This document shows positions 54,077 through 62,689 of a stretch of DNA of 64,000 nt, one piece after another; within the stretch, counting starts at the first letter, position 1; every line of letters begins with the position of its first letter. The notes beneath the pieces are model-generated. The model was not told where the DNA came from. It did not search any database and was given only the letters and a program-made list of their open reading frames with translations. Source of the stretch: a virus; IMG/VR virus record IMGVR_UViG_3300020478_000004, positions 1 to 64,000 of that record. The stretch is one strand, 5' to 3'. Made by a program: the position numbers and the translations under genes.

Positions 54077-55669
54077 ATGAGCGTAAAAAGTCTAGATGGT
54101 GTTTTAACTAAAAAAGCCCACCAACGTGAAAAGTTTGGTGAGGCAGAGATAGAACATCTTAAAAAATGTATGGATGACGATACAGGGTATCTTCATTTTG
54201 CACGAAATTTCTTTTATATTCAACACCCTGTTGAAGGTAAGATGTTATTTAATCCCTTTAAATATCAAGAAGAACTTTTAAGTGCTTACCACCAACATAG
54301 ATTTAATGTTAATATGTTACCACGACAAAGTGGTAAAACAACTTGTGCTTCTGCATATCTTTTATGGTATGCTATGTTTCATCCTGATCAAACAATATTA
54401 ATTGCCGCACATAAATTTGCTGGTGCTCAAGAAATTATGCAACGTATTCGTTATGGATATGAATTATGTCCTGACTTTATTCGTGCAGGAGTTACAAACT
54501 ATAACAAAGGTTCGATGGAATTTGAAAATGGTAGTAGATTAATAAGTGCTACTACTACAGGAAATACTGGTAGAGGTATGTCTATATCTTTACTATATTG
54601 TGATGAGTTTGCATTTGTTAATCCTAGTATTGCAGATGAATTTTGGACTTCAATGTCACCTACACTAGCAACAGGTGGTCGTGCAATTATTACTTCAACA
54701 CCAAACTCAGATGAAGATACGTTTGCAATTATATGGAAAGAATCACAAAATAAATTTGACGAAAACGGAATTGAAAAAGACGTAGGCATTAATGGATTTC
54801 ATGGATATACTGCTGGATGGGACGAACATCCTGACCGAGATGATGAATGGATGAAAGCAGAAATAGGTCGTATTGGTGAAGAAAGATTTAGACGTGAATA
54901 TGGTTGTGAGTTTTTAGTTTACGATGAAACATTAATTAACGCAATTAAATTATCTACAATGGAGGGAGTAGATCCTATACTTAATATGGGGCAGACTCGT
55001 TGGTATGGAACTCCAACTGGAGATAAAACTTATGTAATTGCTTTAGATCCATCAATGGGTACAGGTGGAGATTTTTCAGCGATACAAGTTATTGAGTTAC
55101 CTACTTATAAACAAATAGGCGAGTGGAGACATAATACAACTCCAATTCCGACTCAAGTTAGAATTATGAAAGATATTTGCATTTATATTAGAGATAAATG
55201 TGGAACTCACGGGCAAAATATATATTGGAGTGTAGAAAATAATGCTGTAGGAGAAGCCGCACTTATTGTTATTAATGACTTTGGTGAAGAAAATATTCCA
55301 GGAATGTTTGTAAGCGAGCCTATTAAAAAAGGACATATACGTAAATTTCGTAGAGGGTTTAATACAACACATATGACTAAAGTTAGTGCTTGTGCTAAAC
55401 TAAAAACTATGATTGAAAATGATAGATTACAAATAAACAGCAAATTATTAATAACTGAGCTTAAAGGGTTTATTGCATCTGGATCTAGTTATAAAGCAAA
55501 ACCAGGAGAAACTGATGATTTAGTTATGGCGGCTATACTAACAATGCGTATAATTACTGTACTAAAAGCCTGGGATCCTAGAGTATATGATACATTTAAC
55601 CAAGCTGACGAAGAACCTGAAGATTACGTGCCGCCTATGCCGATCATGGTTACCACGTTTCCAAGATAA
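54077..55669 (+). CDS. gp17: terminase large subunit gp17
   Basis: A 530-residue protein from ATG 54077; a TTG further upstream lies inside the terminator and promoter and is rejected. The ATPase domain has Walker A LPRQSGKTT (81-89) and Walker B LLYCDE (172-177), with the coupling motif STPNS. The nuclease domain has DPSMGTGGDFSA (D324), ENNAVGEAAL and ETDDLVMA, giving the usual acidic triad. gp17 pumps and cuts DNA concatemers. Its length is a little under T4 gp17 (610). Confidence 0.95.
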   Translation: MSVKSLDGVLTKKAHQREKFGEAEIEHLKKCMDDDTGYLHFARNFFYIQHPVEGKMLFNPFKYQEELLSAYHQHRFNVNMLPRQSGKTTCASAYLLWYAMFHPDQTILIAAHKFAGAQEIMQRIRYGYELCPDFIRAGVTNYNKGSMEFENGSRLISATTTGNTGRGMSISLLYCDEFAFVNPSIADEFWTSMSPTLATGGRAIITSTPNSDEDTFAIIWKESQNKFDENGIEKDVGINGFHGYTAGWDEHPDRDDEWMKAEIGRIGEERFRREYGCEFLVYDETLINAIKLSTMEGVDPILNMGQTRWYGTPTGDKTYVIALDPSMGTGGDFSAIQVIELPTYKQIGEWRHNTTPIPTQVRIMKDICIYIRDKCGTHGQNIYWSVENNAVGEAALIVINDFGEENIPGMFVSEPIKKGHIRKFRRGFNTTHMTKVSACAKLKTMIENDRLQINSKLLITELKGFIASGSSYKAKPGETDDLVMAAILTMRIITVLKAWDPRVYDTFNQADEEPEDYVPPMPIMVTTFPR

Positions 55670-55672
55670 ATA
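55665..55672 (+). promoter_or_regulatory. late promoter GATAAATA, leaderless geometry
   Basis: Overlaps the last codons of gp17 and lies exactly 13 bases before the ATG at 55678. Confidence 0.65.
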
Positions 55673-55677
55673 ATAAC

Positions 55678-57597
55678 ATGAGCACAATGGATAAAATATC
55701 TGAGAATTTATTTGCTAAAATTAGGGGTCGTTTCCCATCAATTACATTGGGCGACGAAACAGGCGTAGTTACAGATGAGCCTAAATTAGCACGATATTTT
55801 GACTTTGATTTTAAAGATGGCGAAGAAACATTAGGAAAAGTAAGTATAACACTTAATGATGATGCTGGTGTAGTAGTAACATTTAATAATGATTTTGTTA
55901 CTAATGAAAACGAAGATGTTAAAAACAAATGGTACGACTTTTTAAAAGAGTTACGAGTATTTGCTAAGAAAAATATGTTAAATTTTGATACACGCGATAT
56001 TACAAAATCAAATCTCGATAAACGAGATTATGCCCACTTAACTAAAACTAGTTCCGGAGACAACACAATGAGAGAATCAACAATGTACGGAACGAGTAGA
56101 ACAAGCTATGAAGATGTTGGAACTGCTCGTTTAGTATTAAAACATAATCAGGCGGTTAATACAGAAATTCCTGGTTCAAGAACCCAACACGTTCATAGCA
56201 TTTATATTGAAAGCGACAATGGTGAAAGATTTATGTATCCATATAGGCACTTAAATGGTGCGAGAGCATTAGCACGTCATGTCTCCGAAGGTGGTAATCT
56301 CTATGATGATTTTGGTAAACACATTGTTGGGTTAAGTGAAGAATTAGCAAAGTTACGTCAATTTAAAACATACATGAATCGTTCAGCAGTAATGGCAGAA
56401 GGTTTAAAACAATATATTGATGTTGTTAACGAAAGACTAGAATCTGTTAAAAAAGAATGTTTAAAATTACAACGTGAAACATATTATAAAGAAGCGTTTA
56501 AAGATTATAAACAAGAAGTTTTAGAAGAAGTTCCAGAAGATGTTACTAATAGTTGGATTGATGAATTAACTGTTAGATCATTTAATGAAGAATTAAAAAG
56601 TGTATTTCCTTACATTTATAAACTTATTAACGACTCTAAGAAGGTTGAAGAGATTGATACAGTTGAAGGAATTAGTAAAGTAGTCGAAGATCACGGACCG
56701 AATGTTGATGAGTTCTTAACTAAAATTGCAAATAGTGATGATTGGTTTCAATTAATAGATCAAGGTCTAACAGGAAAACACGGTCCTGAGATTGAAAAAG
56801 CATTACAAGATATGTACGATGGTGTTGCCGCTGATCATGGATTCCATGGCAAAGACGACCATGAAGAAATTTTTAATCGAATGCAGATGGATATCGAAGA
56901 TGCATATGGCACTAAAGAAGAATTAGAACCACAAGCATTTGATCCAGTAGCAGAATACGAAAAAGTTGTTGACTATATTGTTGGTGAACAAGAAAATGCA
57001 TTAACAGATGGGTCAGACGAAGATAAAGCTCAAGCAATTGATAGACTTAATGAATTGATGGGACAACATTTTCCAGCAGGTGTTAATGGTACAAACGCAA
57101 TTGAAAGTTTAGCTGGAATAATTGATGATCCAAAATTACAAGAAATGTTCCGCAAAGTTGGACAAAAAGATTCCGACATTTGTGTAAGACCACTTGTAAT
57201 GAAATGGATTAAAGCACACGCACCAGACGTAACATCACAAATTAATACAGGTGATATGGACGGTGGAGCAGAAGTACCTGCAGAGGCGGCACCATTAGAT
57301 CATCCAAAAACTTATATGGATCCAGAGCTAGTCAAAAAAATTGTCAAACAAAAAGGCGCAGAACGAGATAAAGAAAAAGGCGACAACAAAAAACCATCGG
57401 AAAGATTAGAAGAGCTAATCAAAAGTTATTATGATTACACAACTAATAAATTTCCAAAAGGCGAAACAGCAGTATTAACGGCTGTTGAAAAAGAATTTGG
57501 TGAGAAAAGTCTACCATATGCAGAAAAAATGATTGAGAAACTATTTTACGGCCAAGATGCAGAAATGGAACGTATAAAAAGTTTAGCAGGCGTATAA
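55678..57597 (+). CDS. large conserved protein downstream of terminase
   Basis: A 639-residue, mostly helical, acidic protein. The N-terminal ~120 residues are beta-rich (KVSITLNDDAGVVVTFNNDF). A basic segment GSRTQHVHSIYIESDNGERF and YPYRHLNGARALARHVSEGG follows. Long helices occupy the rest, ending KMIEKLFYGQDAEMERIKSL. I recall this gene type next to gp17 in marine T4-like phages, where it is annotated as structural or hypothetical. No catalytic motif is seen. Its promoter makes a leaderless message likely. Confidence 0.6.
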   Translation: MSTMDKISENLFAKIRGRFPSITLGDETGVVTDEPKLARYFDFDFKDGEETLGKVSITLNDDAGVVVTFNNDFVTNENEDVKNKWYDFLKELRVFAKKNMLNFDTRDITKSNLDKRDYAHLTKTSSGDNTMRESTMYGTSRTSYEDVGTARLVLKHNQAVNTEIPGSRTQHVHSIYIESDNGERFMYPYRHLNGARALARHVSEGGNLYDDFGKHIVGLSEELAKLRQFKTYMNRSAVMAEGLKQYIDVVNERLESVKKECLKLQRETYYKEAFKDYKQEVLEEVPEDVTNSWIDELTVRSFNEELKSVFPYIYKLINDSKKVEEIDTVEGISKVVEDHGPNVDEFLTKIANSDDWFQLIDQGLTGKHGPEIEKALQDMYDGVAADHGFHGKDDHEEIFNRMQMDIEDAYGTKEELEPQAFDPVAEYEKVVDYIVGEQENALTDGSDEDKAQAIDRLNELMGQHFPAGVNGTNAIESLAGIIDDPKLQEMFRKVGQKDSDICVRPLVMKWIKAHAPDVTSQINTGDMDGGAEVPAEAAPLDHPKTYMDPELVKKIVKQKGAERDKEKGDNKKPSERLEELIKSYYDYTTNKFPKGETAVLTAVEKEFGEKSLPYAEKMIEKLFYGQDAEMERIKSLAGV

Positions 57598-57621
57598 ATC
57601 ACTTTTTCGGCAACATAGAAC

Positions 57622-57650
57622 TTGACTTACTAAATAAAAGATAGTAGTAT
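57622..57650 (+). promoter_or_regulatory. sigma-70-like promoter for gp32
   Basis: TTGACT (57622-57627), 17 bases, TAGTAT (57645-57650). A start near 57657 would place the pseudoknot-like leader at the 5' end of the transcript. Confidence 0.6.
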
Positions 57651-57656
57651 ATACGA

Positions 57657-57716
57657 TATGTGCTACTGCTTAAGGCACTAAAGCGATAGGCTTAAAAATA
57701 TAAGGAGGCTTAAATT
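57657..57716 (+). promoter_or_regulatory. putative gp32 autoregulatory leader (pseudoknot and TTAAA repeats)
   Basis: GTGC (57660-57663) pairs with GCAC (57675-57678); the loop TGCTT (57667-57671) can pair with AAGCG (57681-57685), forming an H-type pseudoknot. Two TTAAA elements lie in direct repeats AGGCTTAAA (57688-57696 and 57706-57714) around TAAGGAGG (57701-57708). T4 gene 32 is known to be repressed by gp32 binding from a 5' pseudoknot across AU-rich UUAAA repeats. Confidence 0.6.
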
Positions 57717-58679
57717 ATGGCTACATTAGCAGAAATTCGTGCAAAACTTAAAGAACAAGAGAATCGCTCTTCTGGCGGTTCAGGCGGCGGCGACAACGCC
57801 ATTTACCCATTTTGGAATTTGAAAGAAGGAGAATCGGCAACGATTCGTTTCTTACCAGACGGAGATGAAAATAACACTTTCTTCTGGCAGGAACGTTTGA
57901 TGATCAAACTACCTTTTGCAGGTGTTAAGAATGAATCCGATTCTAGACCTGTACAAGTTCAAGTACCATGTATGGAAATGTATGGTGAAACTTGCCCTGT
58001 ATTAAGTGAAGTACGTGGTTGGTTCAAAGATAAAAATTTGGAAGACATGGGACGTAAATATTGGAAGAAACGTTCATATGTGTTTCAAGGCTTTGTAACT
58101 GATAACCCTCTTAAAGAGGACAATTCACCAGAAAACCCAATTCGTAGGTTTATCATTGGTCCGCAAATTTTTCAAATCATAAAGGGTGCATTAATGGATC
58201 CTGACATGAATGAATTACCAACAGACTATACCGCAGGTGTAGACTTTAGAATTTCTAAAACTTCTAAAGGTGGTTATGCAGACTATTCAACTTCAACATG
58301 GGCTCGTAAAGAGCGTCCTTTGAACGAAGACGAGTATAAGGCAATCGAAAATCATGGATTGTTTACTCTTAGCGACTACTTACCTAAGAAACCTAGTGAA
58401 GTAGAAGTTGAAGCTATCAAAGAGATGTTTGAAAAATCTGTTGATGGTGAAGCATACGATATGGACAAATTTGGAAATTATTTCCGTCCAGCGGGAATGT
58501 CAGCTCGTACAGGTGATCCTGTAAAGGCGACTACTCCAAGTCCAAAAGCAACTCCAACTCCAGAAGCAACTGTAACTGAGAGTGTTGCAACTGAAACAGC
58601 AGAAGCACCAAAAACTGACAACAATAAAGCGGAAGACATTTTAGCAATGATCCGCAATCGTCAGAACGACGCTAGTTAA
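57717..58679 (+). CDS. gp32: single-stranded DNA-binding protein gp32
   Basis: A 320-residue protein; T4 gp32 has 301. A basic, polar N-terminus with helix AEIRAKLKEQENR precedes IYPFWNLKEGESATIRFLPD, the family core. RSYVFQGFVTDNP and RRFIIGPQIFQIIKGALMD follow as OB-fold strands. The zinc region has only CMEMYGETC, so T4's third Cys is missing. The C-terminus has a Thr/Pro/Ala-rich linker and a final helix (AEDILAMIRNRQ). It is driven from a sigma-70-like promoter with a strong TAAGGAGG ribosome site, and followed by a terminator. Confidence 0.93.
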   Translation: MATLAEIRAKLKEQENRSSGGSGGGDNAIYPFWNLKEGESATIRFLPDGDENNTFFWQERLMIKLPFAGVKNESDSRPVQVQVPCMEMYGETCPVLSEVRGWFKDKNLEDMGRKYWKKRSYVFQGFVTDNPLKEDNSPENPIRRFIIGPQIFQIIKGALMDPDMNELPTDYTAGVDFRISKTSKGGYADYSTSTWARKERPLNEDEYKAIENHGLFTLSDYLPKKPSEVEVEAIKEMFEKSVDGEAYDMDKFGNYFRPAGMSARTGDPVKATTPSPKATPTPEATVTESVATETAEAPKTDNNKAEDILAMIRNRQNDAS

Positions 58680-58684
58680 AGTAT

Positions 58685-58708
58685 AAAGGGGGGCTTCGGT
58701 CCCCCTTT
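58685..58708 (+). terminator. intrinsic terminator between gp32 and uvsX
   Basis: AAAGGGGG pairs with CCCCCTTT around GCTTCGGT, a very stable cUUCGg loop type. The T-rich tract after it is short, so some readthrough into uvsX is likely. Confidence 0.8.
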
Positions 58709-58730
58709 CAATTTGGATTAAGGAGATATA

Positions 58731-59783
58731 ATGACCAATAAAGTATTCGACGTTTCTAAGTTTCGTAAAAACTTAACTAAATCAATAACCGGTATGAGTC
58801 ATGGGTTTCATGATCCAACTGATTGGATCAGCACAGGAAACTTTGCACTCAATTATCTTATTAGTGGCGACTTCCATAAAGGCGTACCGCTAGGTAAGGT
58901 TACAGTTCTGGCCGGTGAATCAGGTTCAGGTAAATCATTTATAGCGGCAGGTAATTTAGTACGAGCCGCACAAGAACAAGGTATCTATGTTATTCTAATT
59001 GATTCAGAAAATGCATTAGATGAAACATGGTTACAGGCATTAAATGTAGACACCGACGATAAAAAATTACTCAAATTAGGTATGAGTATGGTTGATGATG
59101 TTGCAAAAACAGTATCAACTTTTATGACAGACTACAGAGAAATGCCAGAAGAAGAACGCCCAAAAATATTATTTGTTATTGATAGTTTAGGTATGTTATT
59201 AACACCTACTGATGTTGATCAATTTACAAAAGGTGATATGAAGGGTGATATGGGACGTAAACCAAAGGCATTAACAGCTCTTGTTAGAAATTGTGTTAAT
59301 ATGTTTGGTAGTCATAATGTAGGGCTTGTAGCAACTAATCACACGTATGCATCGCAAGATATGTTTGATCCAGACGATAAGATTAGTGGTGGACAAGGCT
59401 TTATATATGCAAGTTCAATAGTTATAGCAATGAAAAAGCTAAAACTAAAAGAGGACGAAGACGGTAAAAAGGTTACTGATGTACGTGGTATTAGAGCCGC
59501 TTGTAAGGTAATGAAAACACGTTACGCCAAGCCTTTTGAATCTGTACAAGTTAAAATTCCATATGAAACTGGAATGGATCCATACTCGGGGCTAGTTGAC
59601 TTATTTGAGAAGAAAGGCCTACTAAAACAACAAGGCAATCGACTTAAATACGTTGATTCTTCAAAACAGGAGCATCTGCATTATCGGAAAGACTGGGACG
59701 GTGAGAAGTTAGAGATAATTATGAATGACTTCAAGAACCTTAATGTAGACGAGGCAGTTGAAGATGAAAACACTGAGGAGTAA
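58731..59783 (+). CDS. uvsX: UvsX RecA-like recombinase
   Basis: A 350-residue RecA-family protein. Walker A GESGSGKS is at 62-69, followed by VILIDSENALDETWLQALNV (motif with catalytic Glu), and Walker B ILFVIDSLGML at ~145. MKGDMGRKPKALTALVRNCV is characteristic of UvsX-type enzymes, as is LVATNHTYASQDMFDPDDKI. It forms presynaptic filaments for recombination-dependent replication with UvsY and gp32. An AAGGAGA ribosome site supports the start. Confidence 0.94.
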   Translation: MTNKVFDVSKFRKNLTKSITGMSHGFHDPTDWISTGNFALNYLISGDFHKGVPLGKVTVLAGESGSGKSFIAAGNLVRAAQEQGIYVILIDSENALDETWLQALNVDTDDKKLLKLGMSMVDDVAKTVSTFMTDYREMPEEERPKILFVIDSLGMLLTPTDVDQFTKGDMKGDMGRKPKALTALVRNCVNMFGSHNVGLVATNHTYASQDMFDPDDKISGGQGFIYASSIVIAMKKLKLKEDEDGKKVTDVRGIRAACKVMKTRYAKPFESVQVKIPYETGMDPYSGLVDLFEKKGLLKQQGNRLKYVDSSKQEHLHYRKDWDGEKLEIIMNDFKNLNVDEAVEDENTEE

Positions 59784-59790
59784 AAATCTT

Positions 59791-60027
59791 ATGGAAAGTG
59801 GTTCACAAATTAGTGAAATCTGGTCATGCTTTAAAGAATATGTTGATAAAAAACATATTGAAACAGTAGCAGAACGTTTTGTTGACTTATGTGCAGACTA
59901 TGGCACACCAGATGAAGCATTTAGAGATGCACTAGGCGTAGATAACGAACTAGACAAGGCAATAACATATTACTTAGATGAGGATTTTGATGACAACGAC
60001 GATTGGACTGAAGACGAGGACTTTTAA
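59791..60027 (+). CDS. small acidic protein between uvsX and uvsY
   Basis: A 78-residue protein from ATG 59791, preferred because GAGGAG (59775-59780) lies 10 bases upstream; a longer form would start inside uvsX. It has a helical body (SEIWSCFKEYVDKKHIETVA, ERFVDLCADYGT, RDALGVDNELDKAITYYLDE) and a very acidic tail (DDNDDWTEDEDF). Its stop overlaps the uvsY start (TAATG). The acidic tail could mimic DNA or engage a recombination protein; that is inference only. Confidence 0.6.
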   Translation: MESGSQISEIWSCFKEYVDKKHIETVAERFVDLCADYGTPDEAFRDALGVDNELDKAITYYLDEDFDDNDDWTEDEDF

Positions 60028-60482
60028 TGGGCTGGTATTCTGATATTGCCAAAGATGTTGGCAAGATACCTGCGGCAATTGGTTATTTTGAACATGAATT
60101 AGAAGAAGCAAAAGCTGAGGTAAGAATTAGAGGAAATGTAGAAAAATCTGCGGCGGAAATGCCGGGGATTGTTGAACATCGATTTAATCAACTTCAAGAA
60201 TTAGAAGCAATATTAGAATATTTAAACATTGAATTGCGTAGGCTAAGAAGTAGATATTTTAGAAAATATTTGGAAAATTATCAAAGAGCATTAAGTAGTC
60301 GTGACGTAGAAAAGTATGTTGACGGCGAAGCAGACGTAGTTGACTACGAAAAAATTATAAATGAGTTTGCATTAATGCGTAATAAATGGTTAGGAGTCAC
60401 AAAAGCACTCGACCAAAAACAATGGCAACTAACTAATATAGTAAAACTTCGTGTTGCAGGAATGGAAGATGCTAGACTGTAG
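60027..60482 (+). CDS. uvsY: UvsY-like recombination mediator
   Basis: A 151-residue helical protein; T4 UvsY has 137. The segment LEYLNIELRRLRSRYFRKYL, followed by DVEKYVDGEADVVDYEKIIN and LDQKQWQLTNIVKLRVAGME, aligns in order with T4 UvsY (the KARLDYYSG, YEKSEMKTV and SRGFAIKHIQDMRAFEAG regions). UvsY loads UvsX onto gp32-coated DNA. The assignment is supported by position two genes after uvsX. Confidence 0.7.
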   Translation: MGWYSDIAKDVGKIPAAIGYFEHELEEAKAEVRIRGNVEKSAAEMPGIVEHRFNQLQELEAILEYLNIELRRLRSRYFRKYLENYQRALSSRDVEKYVDGEADVVDYEKIINEFALMRNKWLGVTKALDQKQWQLTNIVKLRVAGMEDARL

Positions 60483-60494
60483 AGAGGAAAATGA

Positions 60495-61196
60495 ATGAAA
60501 CTAACAGATACACAATTAGGTAAACAAATACAAGATCAATATGGTGGTAATCACCGAGGTACTGATCATAAAGAGGAAAAGGCCGAATCTAATAGATTAC
60601 CTACACCTCAAGAATATGCAGAAATGTATAAAGAAAAATACGAAAGAACAGGACATCCTGCTTTGCCAGGATCTATTCAAAAAATAGAACGATATGATCG
60701 TATGCCTAAAGCTACATTTGTTAATAGAGTAATGGGCGACTTCCAAAAAATTAGTACTGAAGAAATTTTTCCAAATAAAAAAGTTGTATTGTTTGGTTTA
60801 CCAGGTGCATTTACACCAACGTGTTCAACTAAACAATTACCAGCATATGACGAAGCATATGATAGGTTTAAAGGTCTAGGTGTTGACGAAGTTTATTGTG
60901 TATCAATGAATGATGGCTTTGTTATGAATGCTTGGGGTGAACAACTTGGTATTAAAAATGTAAAATTACTTGCTGACGGCAATGGTGATTTTACACAATC
61001 CTTAGGAATGAGTGTTAATAAAAGACATCTCGGCTTTGGTCCACGTTCGTGGCGTTATTCAATTTATGTTATTAATAGCATTGTTGATAAAGCATTTATT
61101 GAACCGGGATTTAATCAAACAGGTGAAGACAATGATCCTTATGAATGTACTGATCCTGAAACAATAATCAATTATATCCAAACAACATTACGTTAA
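60495..61196 (+). CDS. peroxiredoxin (Prx5-like) with N-terminal extension
   Basis: A 233-residue protein. Residues ~72-233 have Prx5 hallmarks: VVLFGLPGAFTPTCST with peroxidatic C110, LPAYDEAYDRFKGLGVDEVY, CVSMNDGFVMNAWGEQ (134-150) and KLLADGNGDFTQSLGM. A C-terminal YECTDPET could provide a resolving Cys. The first ~70 residues are an unmatched helical extension (PQEYAEMYKEKYERTGHPAL). It would reduce peroxides or lipid hydroperoxides using thiols. GAGAGGA precedes the start. An auxiliary metabolic gene is the simplest reading. Confidence 0.88.
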   Translation: MKLTDTQLGKQIQDQYGGNHRGTDHKEEKAESNRLPTPQEYAEMYKEKYERTGHPALPGSIQKIERYDRMPKATFVNRVMGDFQKISTEEIFPNKKVVLFGLPGAFTPTCSTKQLPAYDEAYDRFKGLGVDEVYCVSMNDGFVMNAWGEQLGIKNVKLLADGNGDFTQSLGMSVNKRHLGFGPRSWRYSIYVINSIVDKAFIEPGFNQTGEDNDPYECTDPETIINYIQTTLR

Positions 61197-61198
61197 TT

Positions 61199-61206
61199 AT
61201 TAAATA
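61199..61206 (+). promoter_or_regulatory. possible late promoter ATTAAATA
   Basis: Two differences from TATAAATA; lies 16 bases before the ATG at 61215, predicting a leader of about three bases, and no ribosome site is present. Confidence 0.45.
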
Positions 61207-61214
61207 CAGTTGTA

Positions 61215-61973
61215 ATGACAATTGTATTAGTAACCGGTGGATTCGATCCAATTCACTCTGGCCATATAGCATACTTCGAAGAAGCAAAAAAGCTCGGCGA
61301 TGAACTATGGGTTGGAATTAATTCTGACGCATGGCTAATGCGTAAAAAAGGTAGAGCGTTTATGCCTTTTAACGAACGTGCTACAATAGTAAAAAATCTT
61401 AAAATGGTAGATAGAGTTATTGACGTCCCAAATGACGACAAAGTTGATAATTCTGGAGGAGCTATTTTTAAATCATTTGCCGTCGGTGCTAAAAAAATTA
61501 TTTTTGCTAACGGAGGTGATAGAACTAAAGAAAATATTCCCGAAATGAAACATTGGGGTGATAATCCGAATGTAAAATTTGTATTTGGTGTAGGAGGTGA
61601 TAAACAAAATTCTAGTAGTTGGATATTAGAAGAATGGAAAAGTCCTAAAACAGTACGCAATTGGGGATGGTATAGAGTATTAGATGACAAGCCTGGTTAC
61701 AAAGTTAAAGAACTAGTAATAGAACCTGGCAAAAGTTTAAGTATGCAACGACATGAATATAGGTCCGAACATTGGTACGTATTAAAAGGCAAGTGTTTAA
61801 TTAGAACAGAATGGGAAGATAGAGTAGACGAACATAGTATTGATGAAAATAATACATATACAATTGGTAGAGCTGTATGGCATAGAGGAATTAATGAAAC
61901 ATCAAAACCGTGTCATATACTAGAAGTGCAGTACGGTGAAAAATGTATAGAGGAAGATATAGAACGTAAATGA
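61215..61973 (+). CDS. nucleotidyltransferase-cupin fusion
   Basis: A 252-residue protein with two recognisable halves. Residues 1-~140 are a cytidylyltransferase-like domain with TGGFDPIHSGHIAYF (HxGH motif at ~14-17), GINSDAWLMRKKGRAFMPFN and DRVIDVPNDD. Residues ~145-252 match the type II mannose-6-phosphate isomerase cupin found at the end of ManC-type proteins (GWYRVLDDKPGYKVKELVIE, PGKSLSMQRHEYRSEHWYVL, WHRGINET). Each domain is common; this pairing is not one I recognise. It probably activates and shapes a sugar phosphate for the glycosyltransferase at 62691. Confidence 0.75.
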   Translation: MTIVLVTGGFDPIHSGHIAYFEEAKKLGDELWVGINSDAWLMRKKGRAFMPFNERATIVKNLKMVDRVIDVPNDDKVDNSGGAIFKSFAVGAKKIIFANGGDRTKENIPEMKHWGDNPNVKFVFGVGGDKQNSSSWILEEWKSPKTVRNWGWYRVLDDKPGYKVKELVIEPGKSLSMQRHEYRSEHWYVLKGKCLIRTEWEDRVDEHSIDENNTYTIGRAVWHRGINETSKPCHILEVQYGEKCIEEDIERK

Positions 61974-62689
61974 AAACAAAAAAAGAATTAGCCTGGGAAC
62001 GTAAATTACAACAAGATATTGATCATTCGCACTTAACTGATGAAGAATGGTATATGGTAGGAGTGTGTAAACCATATACTATGACAAGCGGTAAAAGACT
62101 TTTACATACATTTAATACTGTTAAAGAACTAGATAAAAATAATATTAAAGGTGATATAGTAGAATGTGGAGTATGGCGTGGCGGACAAATAATTAGTGCC
62201 TGGTTAGCAAATAAAACAACAAATAGAAATTTTTGGTTGTTTGATACATTTGAAGGAATGACTCCTCCAACAACTAATGATTATAAAATTAATCCAGATG
62301 GATCAAAAGGATTTGCTCATGACAGTGGTAAAGCAAAAGCAGGTTATGATCAATGGTGTAGAGCAGAATTACAAGAAGTTGTAAACAATTTAAATCCATA
62401 TATTCCACAAAAGCAAACACATTACGTTGTTGGAGATATATGTGAAACACTTAAAAATCCAAAAAATATTCCTGATCAAATTGCATTACTTCGTTTAGAT
62501 ACCGACTGGTATGACAGTACAATGGCCGAATTAACACATTTATGGCCTAAAGTAGTGTCAGGCGGTATATGTGTACTAGATGATTATAACAGTTGGCAAG
62601 GTAGTAAAAAAGCCTTTCATGACACCTTTGGAGATACAATAAAGATACATACTATTGACCAGGTGGCAGTCTGGTTTCAGAAGGAGTAA
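61970..62689 (+). CDS. TylF/MycF-like sugar O-methyltransferase
   Basis: A 239-residue protein. DIVECGVWRGGQIISAW (SAM site), WLFDTFEGMTPP, LLRLDTDWYDSTMAEL and VVSGGICVLDDYNSWQGSKK are hallmarks of the TylF family, which methylates sugar hydroxyls with a metal-bound substrate (the D-T-D and DD residues). It overlaps the previous gene by four bases and is followed directly by the glycosyltransferase gene. A methylated sugar on a phage or host glycan is the likely product, by inference. Confidence 0.82.
   Translation: MKTKKELAWERKLQQDIDHSHLTDEEWYMVGVCKPYTMTSGKRLLHTFNTVKELDKNNIKGDIVECGVWRGGQIISAWLANKTTNRNFWLFDTFEGMTPPTTNDYKINPDGSKGFAHDSGKAKAGYDQWCRAELQEVVNNLNPYIPQKQTHYVVGDICETLKNPKNIPDQIALLRLDTDWYDSTMAELTHLWPKVVSGGICVLDDYNSWQGSKKAFHDTFGDTIKIHTIDQVAVWFQKE

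Noticed and set aside
58685-58708. Hairpin after gp32 considered as an origin or operator
   Set aside because: G/C-rich stem with a cUUCGg-type loop and following Ts is typical of an intrinsic terminator.
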